This document shows, piece after piece, positions 9,200-15,746 of a DNA stretch of 15,746 nt; position 1 is the first letter of the stretch; each line of letters opens with the position of its first letter. The notes beneath the pieces were generated by a model that saw only the letters and a list, made by a program, of their open reading frames with translations, was not told the origin of the DNA and ran no database searches. Made by a program: the position numbers and the translations under genes. This DNA comes from Robiginitomaculum sp. (GTDB lineage: Bacteria > Pseudomonadota > Alphaproteobacteria > Caulobacterales > Maricaulaceae), in the NCBI GenBank assembly GCA_027071965.1, contig JALSYJ010000096.1:1-15746 (forward strand). Direction: 5' to 3'.

Positions 9200-10429
9200 C
9201 TAACGCCACAGTCCTTGCAGAACAATCTGCAATCCCGTCATCACTGACAGGCGGGTCTTGTCGCCCATGGTGACACTTACCAGATCATCCATTATCGCCG
9301 GGTTTTTCGCACAAGCTGCAACTACCATATTACACCAGAATCTTGAGGCCATCATTTGTTTCATTTTCCAGTTGCTCAAGAAATGACGCGCAAAACGCTG
9401 ATAAAACAATTGCTGATAATTATTCAATGCCGTTGATAATGTAACCTGTTGATCATAGGCCTGATGCACAGCTTCGGCACATGATATACCGGCGAACATG
9501 CCGTAAAAAATACCCTCGCCAGTAAGCGGGTTGACCATGGAAGCCGCATCCCCGATCAGGGCTGCCGATTGATCTTCAAATGCCAGCCTGCAGAGCGGGG
9601 CCGCGTAGGGTAAAGGCGCCGAGAGGTGATCCGATAGTTCTACCGGAGTGCCCAGACAGCGCACAGCCCATATTCGATACCCCTCCAGCAACTCAGTCAA
9701 ACTTGTTCCTGCTAACTGCAGCCGATGAGCATCAATGCCAATCCCGAAATTTGCTCGCCCGGCGGCAAGCGGAAAGGCCCAGCCATAGGCTGGAAGCAAT
9801 GATTTAATAAAATCCAGCCTTAATTCATCACTGGCGCTTTGCATCTGGCTGTAAGAGCGAATACCAACCCCGGTAGTTTGCGCAGAATTAAGCGGCACAC
9901 CTAAATGTCTGCGCACCTTTGATGTCGCACCATCCGCCCCAATAAGAACCTTTGCGCGCAGCATGACTTTTGCGCCATCGCTGTTCCGTTTCAAGGTAAC
10001 CGTCCATATTTTGGCTTTGCGATCAAAATCCAGAGCGCTGCACGAATGATCTGAATAATCTGCGGCCCCCGACCTTAAAGCGTGTAAAAATAGAATATTG
10101 TCAAATCGTTTGCGGGGGATCACATAACCGATAGCTGCCCGGCCATCAATTCTGGGTAAATAGCCCGCAGCCTCAACACCTGACGGGCCATGTACGCAAA
10201 CGGTTTTAATCGCCGAAAATCCGGCCAGTTCCTGCTCAAGCCCAAGACGGTGCAGACAGTTAACCACCCCCGGCCCCAGACCATCACCGCAGCTCTTATC
10301 CCTGGGAAAGCTCTTGCGATCAACCAGAGCAACATCCAGCCCGCTTTGCTCGCAAAGCACAGCAGCCGCGCTGCTTCCTGCCGGGCCAGCACCGATTACA
10401 ATGGCGTAAAATGTATTTTTCACCGCCAT
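9200..10429 (-). CDS. Geranylgeranyl reductase family FAD-dependent oxidoreductase
   Basis: Flavoprotein of about 409 residues in the geranylgeranyl-reductase/squalene-epoxidase-like superfamily, whose members reduce isoprenoid double bonds or oxidise diverse small molecules. Seen: the N-terminal dinucleotide-binding motif VIGAGPAGSSAAAVL (about 11-25), the family block FPRDKSCGDGLGPGVV (about 41-56), and the second FAD motif IGDAASMVNPLTGEGIFYGM (about 290-309). The reading frame opens at a GTG (10462) and has ATGs at 10450 and 10429. I prefer 10429 because AGGTG sits nine bases upstream and the Rossmann strand begins directly after it. It follows queF with no intervening terminator. Its substrate is unknown: no chlorophyll, carotenoid or quinone genes are nearby, so a role in photosynthetic pigments should not be assumed. 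Confidence 0.87.
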   Translation of the reverse strand: MAVKNTFYAIVIGAGPAGSSAAAVLCEQSGLDVALVDRKSFPRDKSCGDGLGPGVVNCLHRLGLEQELAGFSAIKTVCVHGPSGVEAAGYLPRIDGRAAIGYVIPRKRFDNILFLHALRSGAADYSDHSCSALDFDRKAKIWTVTLKRNSDGAKVMLRAKVLIGADGATSKVRRHLGVPLNSAQTTGVGIRSYSQMQSASDELRLDFIKSLLPAYGWAFPLAAGRANFGIGIDAHRLQLAGTSLTELLEGYRIWAVRCLGTPVELSDHLSAPLPYAAPLCRLAFEDQSAALIGDAASMVNPLTGEGIFYGMFAGISCAEAVHQAYDQQVTLSTALNNYQQLFYQRFARHFLSNWKMKQMMASRFWCNMVVAACAKNPAIMDDLVSVTMGDKTRLSVMTGLQIVLQGLWR

Positions 10430-10480
10430 CGCATGGGGCACCTGAACCATGGCCTTAAACACTGGTACTGAAGCCCGGCC

Positions 10481-10942
10481 TCACCCCCGCCCACGATAAT
10501 TTGCAACCCCCTGCTCCGGTAGCCATATCCCCTTCGGCGCCGGGCCGGACTGCCAGAACACATCTATGGGAATACCGCCTCTTGGATACCAATAGCCACC
10601 AATACGAAGCCATTTGGGATCCAGCGTATCCACCAGACGCTTGCCAATAGCAATGGTGCAATCCTCGTGAAATGCGCCATGATTACGAAAACTGCCCAGA
10701 TATAATTTTAAGGACTTGCTCTCCACCAGCCATTTATCCGGAACATAATCAATCACCAGATGAGCAAAATCAGGCTGTCCGGTAACCGGGCACATGGAAG
10801 TAAATTCAGGAGCAGAAAACCGCACCAGATACTCATCCTCCGGATGCGGATCAGCCACTCGCTCCAAAACAGCAGACTCCGGTGAAGCAGGCAGTTCAGT
10901 ATTACCGCCCAATTGGGTAAGGTTTTTTGGATCTTTTGTCAT
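10481..10942 (-). CDS. queF: NADPH-dependent 7-cyano-7-deazaguanine reductase (preQ0 reductase)
   Basis: Reduces the nitrile of preQ0 to the aminomethyl group of preQ1, an NADPH-dependent step of queuosine tRNA-modification synthesis. The 153-residue length identifies the short, single-domain QueF type of the tunnelling (T-)fold superfamily. Catalytic and binding residues are visible: Cys51 in [14 protein letters not shown] (forms the thioimide with the nitrile), Asp58, the QueF signature ESKSLKLYL (about 74-82), and His92-Glu93 in FHEDCTI. The ATG at 10942 overlaps the stop of the Lrp-type regulator gene by four bases, so the two are probably translationally coupled. The flavoprotein gene follows. 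No other queuosine genes or preQ1 riboswitch are visible in the window. Confidence 0.96.
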   Translation of the reverse strand: MTKDPKNLTQLGGNTELPASPESAVLERVADPHPEDEYLVRFSAPEFTSMCPVTGQPDFAHLVIDYVPDKWLVESKSLKLYLGSFRNHGAFHEDCTIAIGKRLVDTLDPKWLRIGGYWYPRGGIPIDVFWQSGPAPKGIWLPEQGVANYRGRG

Positions 10943-11424
10943 TTCATCTGATTACCCTCACTGACGGCCAACGGCAAGGCAGTTCTGCGAAACACCTTGC
11001 GGATGGCATAATTGGAATTAACCCGCTTTACCCCCGGCAGACGGGTCAGTACATCATGATGCAAACGCTCATAATCAGTGGCATCGCGCACACTTACCCG
11101 CAATAAATAATCGGCATCGCCAGTCATCAGGAAACACTCCATAATCTGCGGGCAATGAGTAATGGCCTCTTCAAAACGGTTAAGGTTCTCCCGACGCTGG
11201 TTTTCCAAAGTAACCTGCACAAAAACCGAAGAAGCCATGCCCAATTTCTCAGCACTCAGCAAAGCCACATAACTTGAAATAATACCAGCTTTCTCCAAAG
11301 CCCGAACCCGGCGATGACAGGCCGAAGCCGACAGCCCGACCTGCCCGGCAAGATCAGCATTATTTATCCTGCCATTGCGTTGCAGAATCTGCAAAATCGC
11401 CATATCAATTTTATCAAGGCTGAT
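10939..11424 (-). CDS. Lrp/AsnC-family transcriptional regulator, probable ATC start
   Basis: DNA-binding feast/famine regulator. It has an N-terminal helix-turn-helix ([20 protein letters not shown], then [20 protein letters not shown]) and a C-terminal ligand-binding RAM domain ([43 protein letters not shown]). The open frame reaches an ATG at 11505, but that would add an odd hydrophobic leader lying in the divergent promoter region. A textbook GGGAGGA (minus strand, 11437-11431) lies six bases before ATC AGC CTT GAT, exactly where family members have MSLDxID. The only other candidates, GTG at 11439 and ATG at 11403, lack a ribosome site or delete part of the first helix. With an ATC start the protein is 161 residues, normal for the family. 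It is divergent from ald and is probably its regulator (AldR-like). Confidence 0.9.
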   Translation of the reverse strand: MSLDKIDMAILQILQRNGRINNADLAGQVGLSASACHRRVRALEKAGIISSYVALLSAEKLGMASSVFVQVTLENQRRENLNRFEEAITHCPQIMECFLMTGDADYLLRVSVRDATDYERLHHDVLTRLPGVKRVNSNYAIRKVFRRTALPLAVSEGNQMK

Positions 11425-11579
11425 GACAGTTCCTCCCACTAATGCAGAATTTAGTCGAATATTCTTGCAAAATTTTATAATTATTACGCAAAAAAGCAAG
11501 CACATTCAACCAAATTACGATTAACCTTGCGCGCACATCAGCACCCATCCTAGTTTCAAACAAGATTTGCGAGATAATT
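11425..11579. promoter_or_regulatory. Divergent promoter region between lrp-type regulator and ald
   Basis: This AT-rich stretch separates two divergent genes and should hold both promoters. It contains a perfect 8-bp palindrome GAATATTC (11457-11464), a run of A/T containing TATAAT on the plus strand (11476-11481), and several TTGC/GCAA half-sites. Lrp-family regulators commonly bind AT-rich palindromic sites in such regions, so this is the likely operator; I could not fix exact -35 boxes. Confidence 0.5.
11431..11437 (-). promoter_or_regulatory. Strong Shine-Dalgarno that decides the regulator start
   Basis: GGGAGGA on the minus strand is the best ribosome-binding sequence for this gene and stands six bases before an in-frame ATC. 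No ATG, GTG or TTG lies in frame at the usual spacing downstream of it. It is the main reason for proposing the non-canonical start. Confidence 0.65.
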
Positions 11580-12695
11580 ATGCACATAGGCATCCCCAAA
11601 GAAATCAAAACACATGAATATCGCGTCAGCCTGACCCCTGATGCTGCCGCAGACATCACTGAGGCCGGGCACCGGGTTCTGGTGCAGACAAATGCCGGTG
11701 CGGGTGTTGGATTTGAAGACGCAGATTATGAGGCTGCGGGCTGTGTGATCGCCCCCGACGCCAAAGCGGTGTTTGATGAATCAGAAATGATCGTCAAAGT
11801 TAAAGAACCGCAACAGGTTGAATATGAAATGCTGCGTCCTGATCAGACATTGTTCACCTATTTGCACCTTGCGGCAGATAAGGCACAGGCTGAAGGCCTG
11901 CGGCAATCAGGTTGCACCGCCATTGCCTATGAAACCATTGTCGGCCCCAAAGGTGGATTGCCATTATTACAGCCCATGTCCGAAGTCGCAGGCCGCATGT
12001 CAGTGCATGTTGGGGCCAATTATCTGGAGCGCTCCAAAGGTGGACGCGGAGTTCTCTTGGGTGGCGTTCCCGGGGTAGCCCCGGCCAAAGTGGTAATCCT
12101 GGGCGGCGGCGTTTCCGGCACCAATGCGGCACAAATGGCCATGGGTTTGCGTGCTGATGTAACTATTTTTGATATTTCCGATCACCGGCTAAACGAACTG
12201 GACATGGTGTATGGCGGGCGCTTGAAAACCGAATACTCCACCAAAAGAGCCGTTGCCAATGCCTGCATGGAAGCGGATTTGATTATTGGGGCAGTATTGG
12301 TTCCCGGCGCGGCTGCGCCAAAACTTGTCACCCGCGAAATGGTTTGTACCATGAAACCAGGTGCAGTGCTGGTTGACATTGCCATTGACCAGGGTGGATG
12401 TTTTGAAACCTCCTACGCCACCACTCATGATGACCCTGTTTTTGAGGTTGACGGGGTGGTGCATTATTGCGTGGCCAATATGCCAGGAGCAGTGGCGCGC
12501 ACATCGACCTTTGCTTTGGTAAAGTCCACCCTGCCTTATTTGCGTCGTTTGCTCGATCAGGGAGTGCAAAGCGCCCTTAACTCCGATGCTGGCTTTGCTT
12601 TGGGACTAAATGTAGCCGAAGGCGAGATTACCCACGCCGCTGTTGCCCGTGACCTGGACCTGCCATTCAAAAAACCAGACTGGCTGCAAATATAA
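11580..12695 (+). CDS. ald: Alanine dehydrogenase
   Basis: NAD-dependent enzyme that interconverts L-alanine and pyruvate plus ammonia, allowing alanine to be used as carbon and nitrogen source. The 371-residue length and every key residue fit: Lys75 (IVKVKEP) and His96 (YLHLAAD) at the substrate site, the Rossmann motif VVILGGGVSGTNAA (about 171-184), and catalytic Asp270 in VDIAIDQGG. YCVANMPGAVARTSTFAL is also typical. The ATG at 11580 gives the usual MxIGIPKEIK beginning; its ribosome site is weak. It is divergent from the Lrp-type regulator. A strong hairpin 38 bp downstream may end its transcript. The adjacent RHS fragment ends five bases after its stop, so the accessory region starts directly at the 3' end of this gene. 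Confidence 0.97.
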   Translation: MHIGIPKEIKTHEYRVSLTPDAAADITEAGHRVLVQTNAGAGVGFEDADYEAAGCVIAPDAKAVFDESEMIVKVKEPQQVEYEMLRPDQTLFTYLHLAADKAQAEGLRQSGCTAIAYETIVGPKGGLPLLQPMSEVAGRMSVHVGANYLERSKGGRGVLLGGVPGVAPAKVVILGGGVSGTNAAQMAMGLRADVTIFDISDHRLNELDMVYGGRLKTEYSTKRAVANACMEADLIIGAVLVPGAAAPKLVTREMVCTMKPGAVLVDIAIDQGGCFETSYATTHDDPVFEVDGVVHYCVANMPGAVARTSTFALVKSTLPYLRRLLDQGVQSALNSDAGFALGLNVAEGEITHAAVARDLDLPFKKPDWLQI

Positions 12696-12699
12696 CAAA

Positions 12700-13440
12700 T
12701 CAATAGATGCCATTGCCATGGCCTTCTTCGTTATTTTCAGTCCACCGGACTGAAAATTTAGCTACGCTAACCACCTGCGAAGCATCGTAAACATTGTAAA
12801 TCGTCTTGCCATTTACCACCGACTTCACACGTTTTCTGTTGCCATCATAGGTGTATGTCCCAGTGGCAGCACCGAAGATACTAACCGGTTGATCAGACAT
12901 GTCGTAGGCAAACCCCTGCGCCCCCAGTTGCACAACATCACCACGAACATCATGGGTGATAGAACGAGTGCCCTTAACACTATCTGCGGTCTGGCTAACC
13001 CGGTTAAGACTGTCATAGCTATTGCTTACAACACGTAATCCCAATGTCTTGATACGGATATTACCAAGTGCATCATAAGTAAAACTTCCCGCGCCCCACG
13101 GGCCACTTGCCGAAGTAAGACGACCCAATTGATCATAAGCGTAATTACGATTATTGGCAGTGTTGGTTAAATCAGTAACCGAGGTCACCTTGCCACGGGC
13201 ATCATAACCATAGGTATAATCCAGTGCCACTGCTCCGCCGGGCTTAGCCGTGCGGGTGTTAAACGGTTGCAGGCGTGCATTCAAAGTCTGGGTAAACACT
13301 TGGCCGTTTCCGTAGGTCATAGACGCCATTGCACCAGATGGATGATAGTTGATATTATCAGCGTAAATCTGGGTGGCAGATTGTAATTTGGTCACACGAC
13401 CAAGACCGTACAAAGCAATTATCGTGAGCCGCCGAGTAAA
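12700..13440 (-). pseudogene. RHS/YD-repeat protein fragment, 5' end lost
   Basis: Remnant of an RHS-family gene, which normally encodes a very large secreted or surface protein, often a polymorphic toxin. Only about 240 residues remain. Repeated YD motifs are visible: YGYDARGKVTSVTD, YAYDQLGRLTSASG, FTYDALGNIRIKT, NSYDSLNRVSQT, FAYDMSDQPVS and YTYDGNRKRVKS. The recognisable part starts near GLGRVTKLQ (about 13412) and no start codon belongs to it. Upstream, the frame runs into an IS5-family transposase fragment, giving a chimeric open frame with ATG at 13488 that is probably not a real gene. The C-terminal end (KFSVRWTENNEEGHGNGIY) shows no RHS core cap or toxin domain, so the 3' end is probably truncated too. 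Confidence 0.82.
12733..12757. terminator. Hairpin downstream of ald (possible bidirectional terminator)
   Basis: ATTTTCAGTCC and GGACTGAAAAT are perfect 11-bp inverted repeats separated by ACC. The structure is strong and lies 38 bp after the ald stop. On each strand the distal arm is followed only by a few T or A residues, so a standard T-tail is weak; the stem's own A/T ends could contribute. It lies inside the last codons of the RHS fragment frame. Confidence 0.45.
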
Positions 13441-13445
13441 CTCGG

Positions 13446-13826
13446 TTGTAGTTTGGAGTTCAGTCCGCCTTTGGTGCGTCCAATACATCTGGGAACATCC
13501 CCTTTTTTAGCAGGCTGGCTGCTGTTCGGTGGGCTTTGAGGTGAGTAGCATCAATCATCAACACTTCCGGTGCGCCCGCTTCTGCGGTTAACCGACTGAA
13601 TATTTTGTCAAAAACACCCATCCGGCTCCATCGAACAAACCGGTTGTACAGGGTCTTGTGGGGGCCGTACTCTGCTGGCGCATCACGCCAGCGAAGCCCG
13701 TTTCTGATCACAAAGATAATGCCTGAAACCACCCGACGATCATCCACACGCGGCACCATGGGCCAGAGGAAAGCAGGGCTTGATAATGGCTAATTGCGCT
13801 TCTGAAAGCCAAAACAAATCACTCAT
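13446..13826 (-). pseudogene. IS5-family transposase remnant, frameshifted and 3'-truncated
   Basis: DDE transposase fragment. It starts at ATG 13826 after GGAG with MSDLFWLSEAQLAIIKPCFP LAHG, then goes out of frame near 13753: a two-base deletion (or one-base insertion) replaces the expected HGxPRVDDRRV, so the first frame stops at once. The second frame gives VPRVDDRRVVSGIIFVIRNG, WRDAPAEYGPHKTLYNRFVRW and MIDATHLKAHRTAASLLKKG, with the first catalytic Asp in MIDAT. After a slippery A-run (13499-13508) the natural -1 frame reads DVPRCIGRTKGGLNSKL, then homology is lost. The gene is therefore dead twice over: a frame break near the N-terminus and loss of the catalytic C-terminal half. Confidence 0.85.
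13499..13508 (-). other. Likely programmed -1 frameshift site in the IS5 remnant
   Basis: On the minus strand, six A then four G form A AAA AAG in the reading frame of the first open frame, the classical -1 slippery heptamer. Shifting back one base here restores conserved transposase sequence (KKGDVPRCIGRTKGG). This matches IS5-family members that make their transposase by programmed frameshifting, so this shift, unlike the one near 13753, is probably original. Confidence 0.6.
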
Positions 13827-13913
13827 GACAAATCTCCTTTGCCATGATGAATCACAAATTACAACAAATGGGAATCCTCAATTTAATAGGTCCTGAGCCT
13901 AGGTATCATCATA

Positions 13914-13942
13914 TTGATATCTTCAAGAAGATTGCCTACAAG
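13914..13942 (+). promoter_or_regulatory. Candidate promoter with internal palindrome for the two-TM protein gene
   Basis: TTGATA (13914-13919) and TACAAG (13937-13942) are separated by exactly 17 bases and match the sigma-70 consensus at about five and four of six positions. The spacer contains ATCTTC-AA-GAAGAT (13919-13932), a 6-bp-armed inverted repeat that could be an operator. Transcription would start near 13949, only about 20 bases before the preferred ATG at 13969. Confidence 0.4.
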
Positions 13943-13968
13943 TGGCACAGTTTTATACAGGTGGAATA

Positions 13969-15201
13969 ATGCTAAAAGTGAAAAAATTCATACAATCCAA
14001 CGGATACGAATTTATAATAGGCTTGGGGCCGATCCTTGGGGCTGCTTTAGGCGGATGGATAGCACGCAACTCCGTTGTTTCTTACCAAATAATTATGGCA
14101 CTCGTTTTTGGCGTTTCTTTTTGGCTGATCTTCATTCTGATTGGGAGGGCTCTTACTGGGCGCTATATCATAAAGGCTAACACCATTCGTTCTGTTTTTA
14201 CGAGAAAGATGCATCAAGATATCCTTCGCTTTGCTGATTCCAATTCTGCAATGATAGATATTCAGAACCGATTGGATACGGAGTCTCAACAAGCTATTAA
14301 ATCTGCGCGTCGAGACGAAGTGCTTTCTGATGAAGTAGCCAGTATGGAACAATGCTTAATCTGGCTACGCAAGATGGACACTAATACAATTTCGTTCGTT
14401 GAAATAATGGATCAGAGGTCGCCCTCAATTATAATTCAAGATTTGGTATCAAATGTGTTGGCAGAGATAGGTGCAGGCACAAGATTAAAAATAAATAACT
14501 CCATAGCTGAACCGGGATGTGTTGTACTTGTCGAGACATTACTCGCTTATGGGCTACCTATTGACCATGAGTTTGATGATGCAAATGGTATGGTACAGGC
14601 GATAACGTTATCAAGTGCTCGCACTTTTTCTGCATCATTTATACCTTATTCAACGGTTTTTTTAGCTTCAGGGCGTGATCAGATTACCAAACAATATGAA
14701 CTAGTTTGTCCAATAACCACAGAAGATCAGCAAATATTAGCACCTAGAGACCAATATGGACGCTATCGCTTGGAAGATATAGTTTTCCCTGAAAGAGGTT
14801 CGGGACATTTTCAACAATTAGGTATGAAAGCATCCGGCGCTCTTGCTGTAGAGGAGGGGAAATCAATAAGATTAAATCAATTTAAGGGAAATTCAGATGA
14901 CTATGCGAAAATTCTCTTCGAACCAGTCGCCTCAATCGCCCTTGAGGCACAAAGGCAAAACAGCCAGTGCGGTTTCGTAACTACAACTCCATATGCCGTT
15001 GATATAGTGTTAATAGCAAACAGAAAAATTCTTGGAAATAGTTTCGATTGTTTCAGACAACTTGTTATATATGCTATGTGGCAGATTAAGTCTGACCTAA
15101 TCCAAAAAGGCAAAGTCAAACCAAAACTGTTCAAAAGGCAGGATGTCCGTAAAGCATTTGAAGTCGCAAACGAATATTTTTCAGATATCTTGAAAAAGTA
15201 A
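13969..15201 (+). CDS. Unrecognised two-transmembrane protein with large soluble domain
   Basis: I do not recognise this 410-residue protein. It has two closely spaced N-terminal transmembrane helices (FIIGLGPILGAALGGWIA, about 15-32, and IIMALVFGVSFWLIFILIGRAL, about 41-62), then about 345 residues of probably cytoplasmic sequence. That part begins with a charged, likely helical stretch (about 70-140) and continues as mixed alpha/beta sequence. There is no obvious nuclease, kinase, TIR or CARF-like motif. A GTG at 13942 is in frame, but the ATG at 13969 is preferred because AGGTGGA stands five bases before it. Base composition is visibly more AT-rich than the core genes. It stands alone between two IS5-family elements, which suggests horizontally acquired cargo; the two-helix-plus-sensor shape is seen in some defence effectors, but that is only a loose analogy. 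Confidence 0.85.
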   Translation: MLKVKKFIQSNGYEFIIGLGPILGAALGGWIARNSVVSYQIIMALVFGVSFWLIFILIGRALTGRYIIKANTIRSVFTRKMHQDILRFADSNSAMIDIQNRLDTESQQAIKSARRDEVLSDEVASMEQCLIWLRKMDTNTISFVEIMDQRSPSIIIQDLVSNVLAEIGAGTRLKINNSIAEPGCVVLVETLLAYGLPIDHEFDDANGMVQAITLSSARTFSASFIPYSTVFLASGRDQITKQYELVCPITTEDQQILAPRDQYGRYRLEDIVFPERGSGHFQQLGMKASGALAVEEGKSIRLNQFKGNSDDYAKILFEPVASIALEAQRQNSQCGFVTTTPYAVDIVLIANRKILGNSFDCFRQLVIYAMWQIKSDLIQKGKVKPKLFKRQDVRKAFEVANEYFSDILKK

Positions 15202-15231
15202 ATTGCTCAAGAATTTACTTGTCAATAATTA

Positions 15232-15240
15232 TGATATACT
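15232..15240 (+). promoter_or_regulatory. Possible extended -10 element ahead of the second IS
   Basis: TGATATACT has the TGn-TATACT form of an extended -10 promoter. It lies about 19 bp outside the IS end and would direct transcription into the transposase gene. No good -35 is seen at 16-18 bases upstream. Confidence 0.25.
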
Positions 15241-15330
15241 TTTTAAGTTATTTACTATGGTCTGAACCCAATTCATAGCATTGATTTTATTACCGAACGC
15301 TGGTTCAAACTCTCAAAAGGAGATTGAATT

Positions 15331-15746
15331 ATGCGTTTTGACTTGTCGGATGAAGAATGGGCCATCATTGAACCTTTGTTGCCGGTGAAGAAAAGGGGGC
15401 CAAAGCGAGTTGATGACCGCCGGGTGTTGAATGGGATATTCTATATTTTGCGAACCGGCGCACCTTGGCGTGATTTGCCGGAGCGCTATGGGCCACGAAC
15501 CACTGTTTACAATCGCTACGCCAGATGGGCGCGCCGGGGCGTTTGGCGCGGGATATTTGAAGCCTTGGCCAAAACCAATGAGGACAGTTTGTTGTTCATT
15601 GATGCTTCCATCGTTAAGGCCCATCGAGCAGCAACCGGCGCAAAAGGGGGGAGTTGGCGCAGGATATCGGCTGCTCACGCGGAGGTCGCACGAGTAAGGT
15701 TCACGCGATAGTCGACGAGAAAGGGCAATTGGTACAGGTAGTTATC
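15331..15746 (+). CDS. IS5-family transposase (two-frame, partial at right edge)
   Basis: DDE transposase for cut-and-paste movement of its element. AAAAGGAG precedes the ATG at 15331. The first frame gives MRFDLSDEEWAIIEPLLP, VDDRRVLNGIFYILRTGAPW, RDLPERYGPRTTVYNRYARW and LLFIDASIVKAHRAATGAKG, with the first catalytic Asp in FIDAS, and would end at a stop at 15709-15711. A -1 shift in the run of A and G at 15642-15651 continues instead as ELAQDIGCSRGGRTSKVHAI and VDEKGQLVQVV to the window edge, which is conserved transposase sequence. The full enzyme is therefore probably made by programmed frameshifting. The remaining catalytic residues (second Asp and Glu) lie outside the window. Confidence 0.88.
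15642..15651 (+). other. Probable -1 frameshift site of the second IS transposase
   Basis: Four A followed by six G. In the first frame the codons are AAA GGG GGG; one base back the frame reads into conserved transposase sequence (GELAQDIGCSRGG). Both AAA and GGG can re-pair after a -1 slip. It is less ideal than an A AAA AAG heptamer, so a simple mutation remains possible. Confidence 0.5.

Larger units (their letters stand above)
13446..13900 (-). mobile_element. Truncated IS5-family insertion sequence
   Basis: The left (5') end of an IS5-family element, read on the minus strand. The terminal sequence GGCTCAGGACC (plus-strand 13889-13899) is flanked by CTAG/TA, a typical kind of IS5-family target. 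It contains the first third of a transposase gene and then stops abruptly at about 13446, where homology to a transposase would be expected to continue after GGLNSKL. The rest of the element and its right inverted repeat are missing; RHS-related sequence begins instead. Confidence 0.75.
15259..15746 (+). mobile_element. IS5-family insertion sequence, right part outside window
   Basis: The left terminal sequence starts near GGTCTGAACCCAATT (15259), a typical IS5-family end, and is followed by a transposase gene running off the window. It differs in sequence from the element at 13446-13900, so it is a separate insertion. Here the 5' part is intact. Whether a right inverted repeat and target duplication exist cannot be seen. 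Confidence 0.8.

Noticed and set aside
13460..13488. The open frame with ATG at 13488 reading into the RHS sequence as an intact 262-aa protein.
   Set aside because: Its first codons are out-of-frame transposase DNA; RHS similarity begins only later, so it is a chimeric artefact.

Overview
The window looks like a chromosomal segment from a mid-GC Gram-negative bacterium, most likely an alphaproteobacterium. The grounds are a complete-looking hut set with an N-formylglutamate amidohydrolase, an Lrp-type regulator divergent from alanine dehydrogenase, a short (unimodal) QueF, an outer-membrane porin, and IS5-family elements of the kind common in that class. The class assignment is inference; no rRNA or other marker is present.

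Positions 1-5121 (minus strand) hold a tightly packed histidine-utilisation operon transcribed hutI > hutH > hutG > hutU; hutU is cut by the left edge. Together these convert histidine to urocanate, imidazolonepropionate and formiminoglutamate, with HutG acting on N-formylglutamate. The formiminoglutamate deiminase (HutF) that would connect HutI to HutG, and the HutC repressor, are not in the window. Positions 5122-5466 are non-coding and carry a palindrome and two copies of a 27-nt hairpin-like repeat.

Positions 5467-8870 (minus strand) carry a porin, a 118-aa exported protein and a methyl-accepting chemotaxis protein in that transcription order, possibly one uptake-and-sensing unit. After a 329-bp intergenic region comes a second minus-strand operon (9200-11424): an Lrp/AsnC regulator whose best start codon appears to be ATC, queF, and a geranylgeranyl-reductase-family flavoprotein. 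Divergent from it is ald (11580-12695, plus strand), presumably the regulator's target.

From 12696 to the right edge the window is accessory DNA. It holds a 5'-truncated RHS/YD-repeat gene fragment joined to a truncated, frameshifted IS5-family transposase, then an intact AT-rich gene for an unrecognised two-transmembrane protein (13969-15201) with its own plausible promoter, then the left part of a second, different IS5-family element cut by the right edge. The unknown membrane protein, isolated between the outward-facing 5' ends of two insertion sequences, is the most likely place for undescribed biology, but nothing in its sequence reveals a function.
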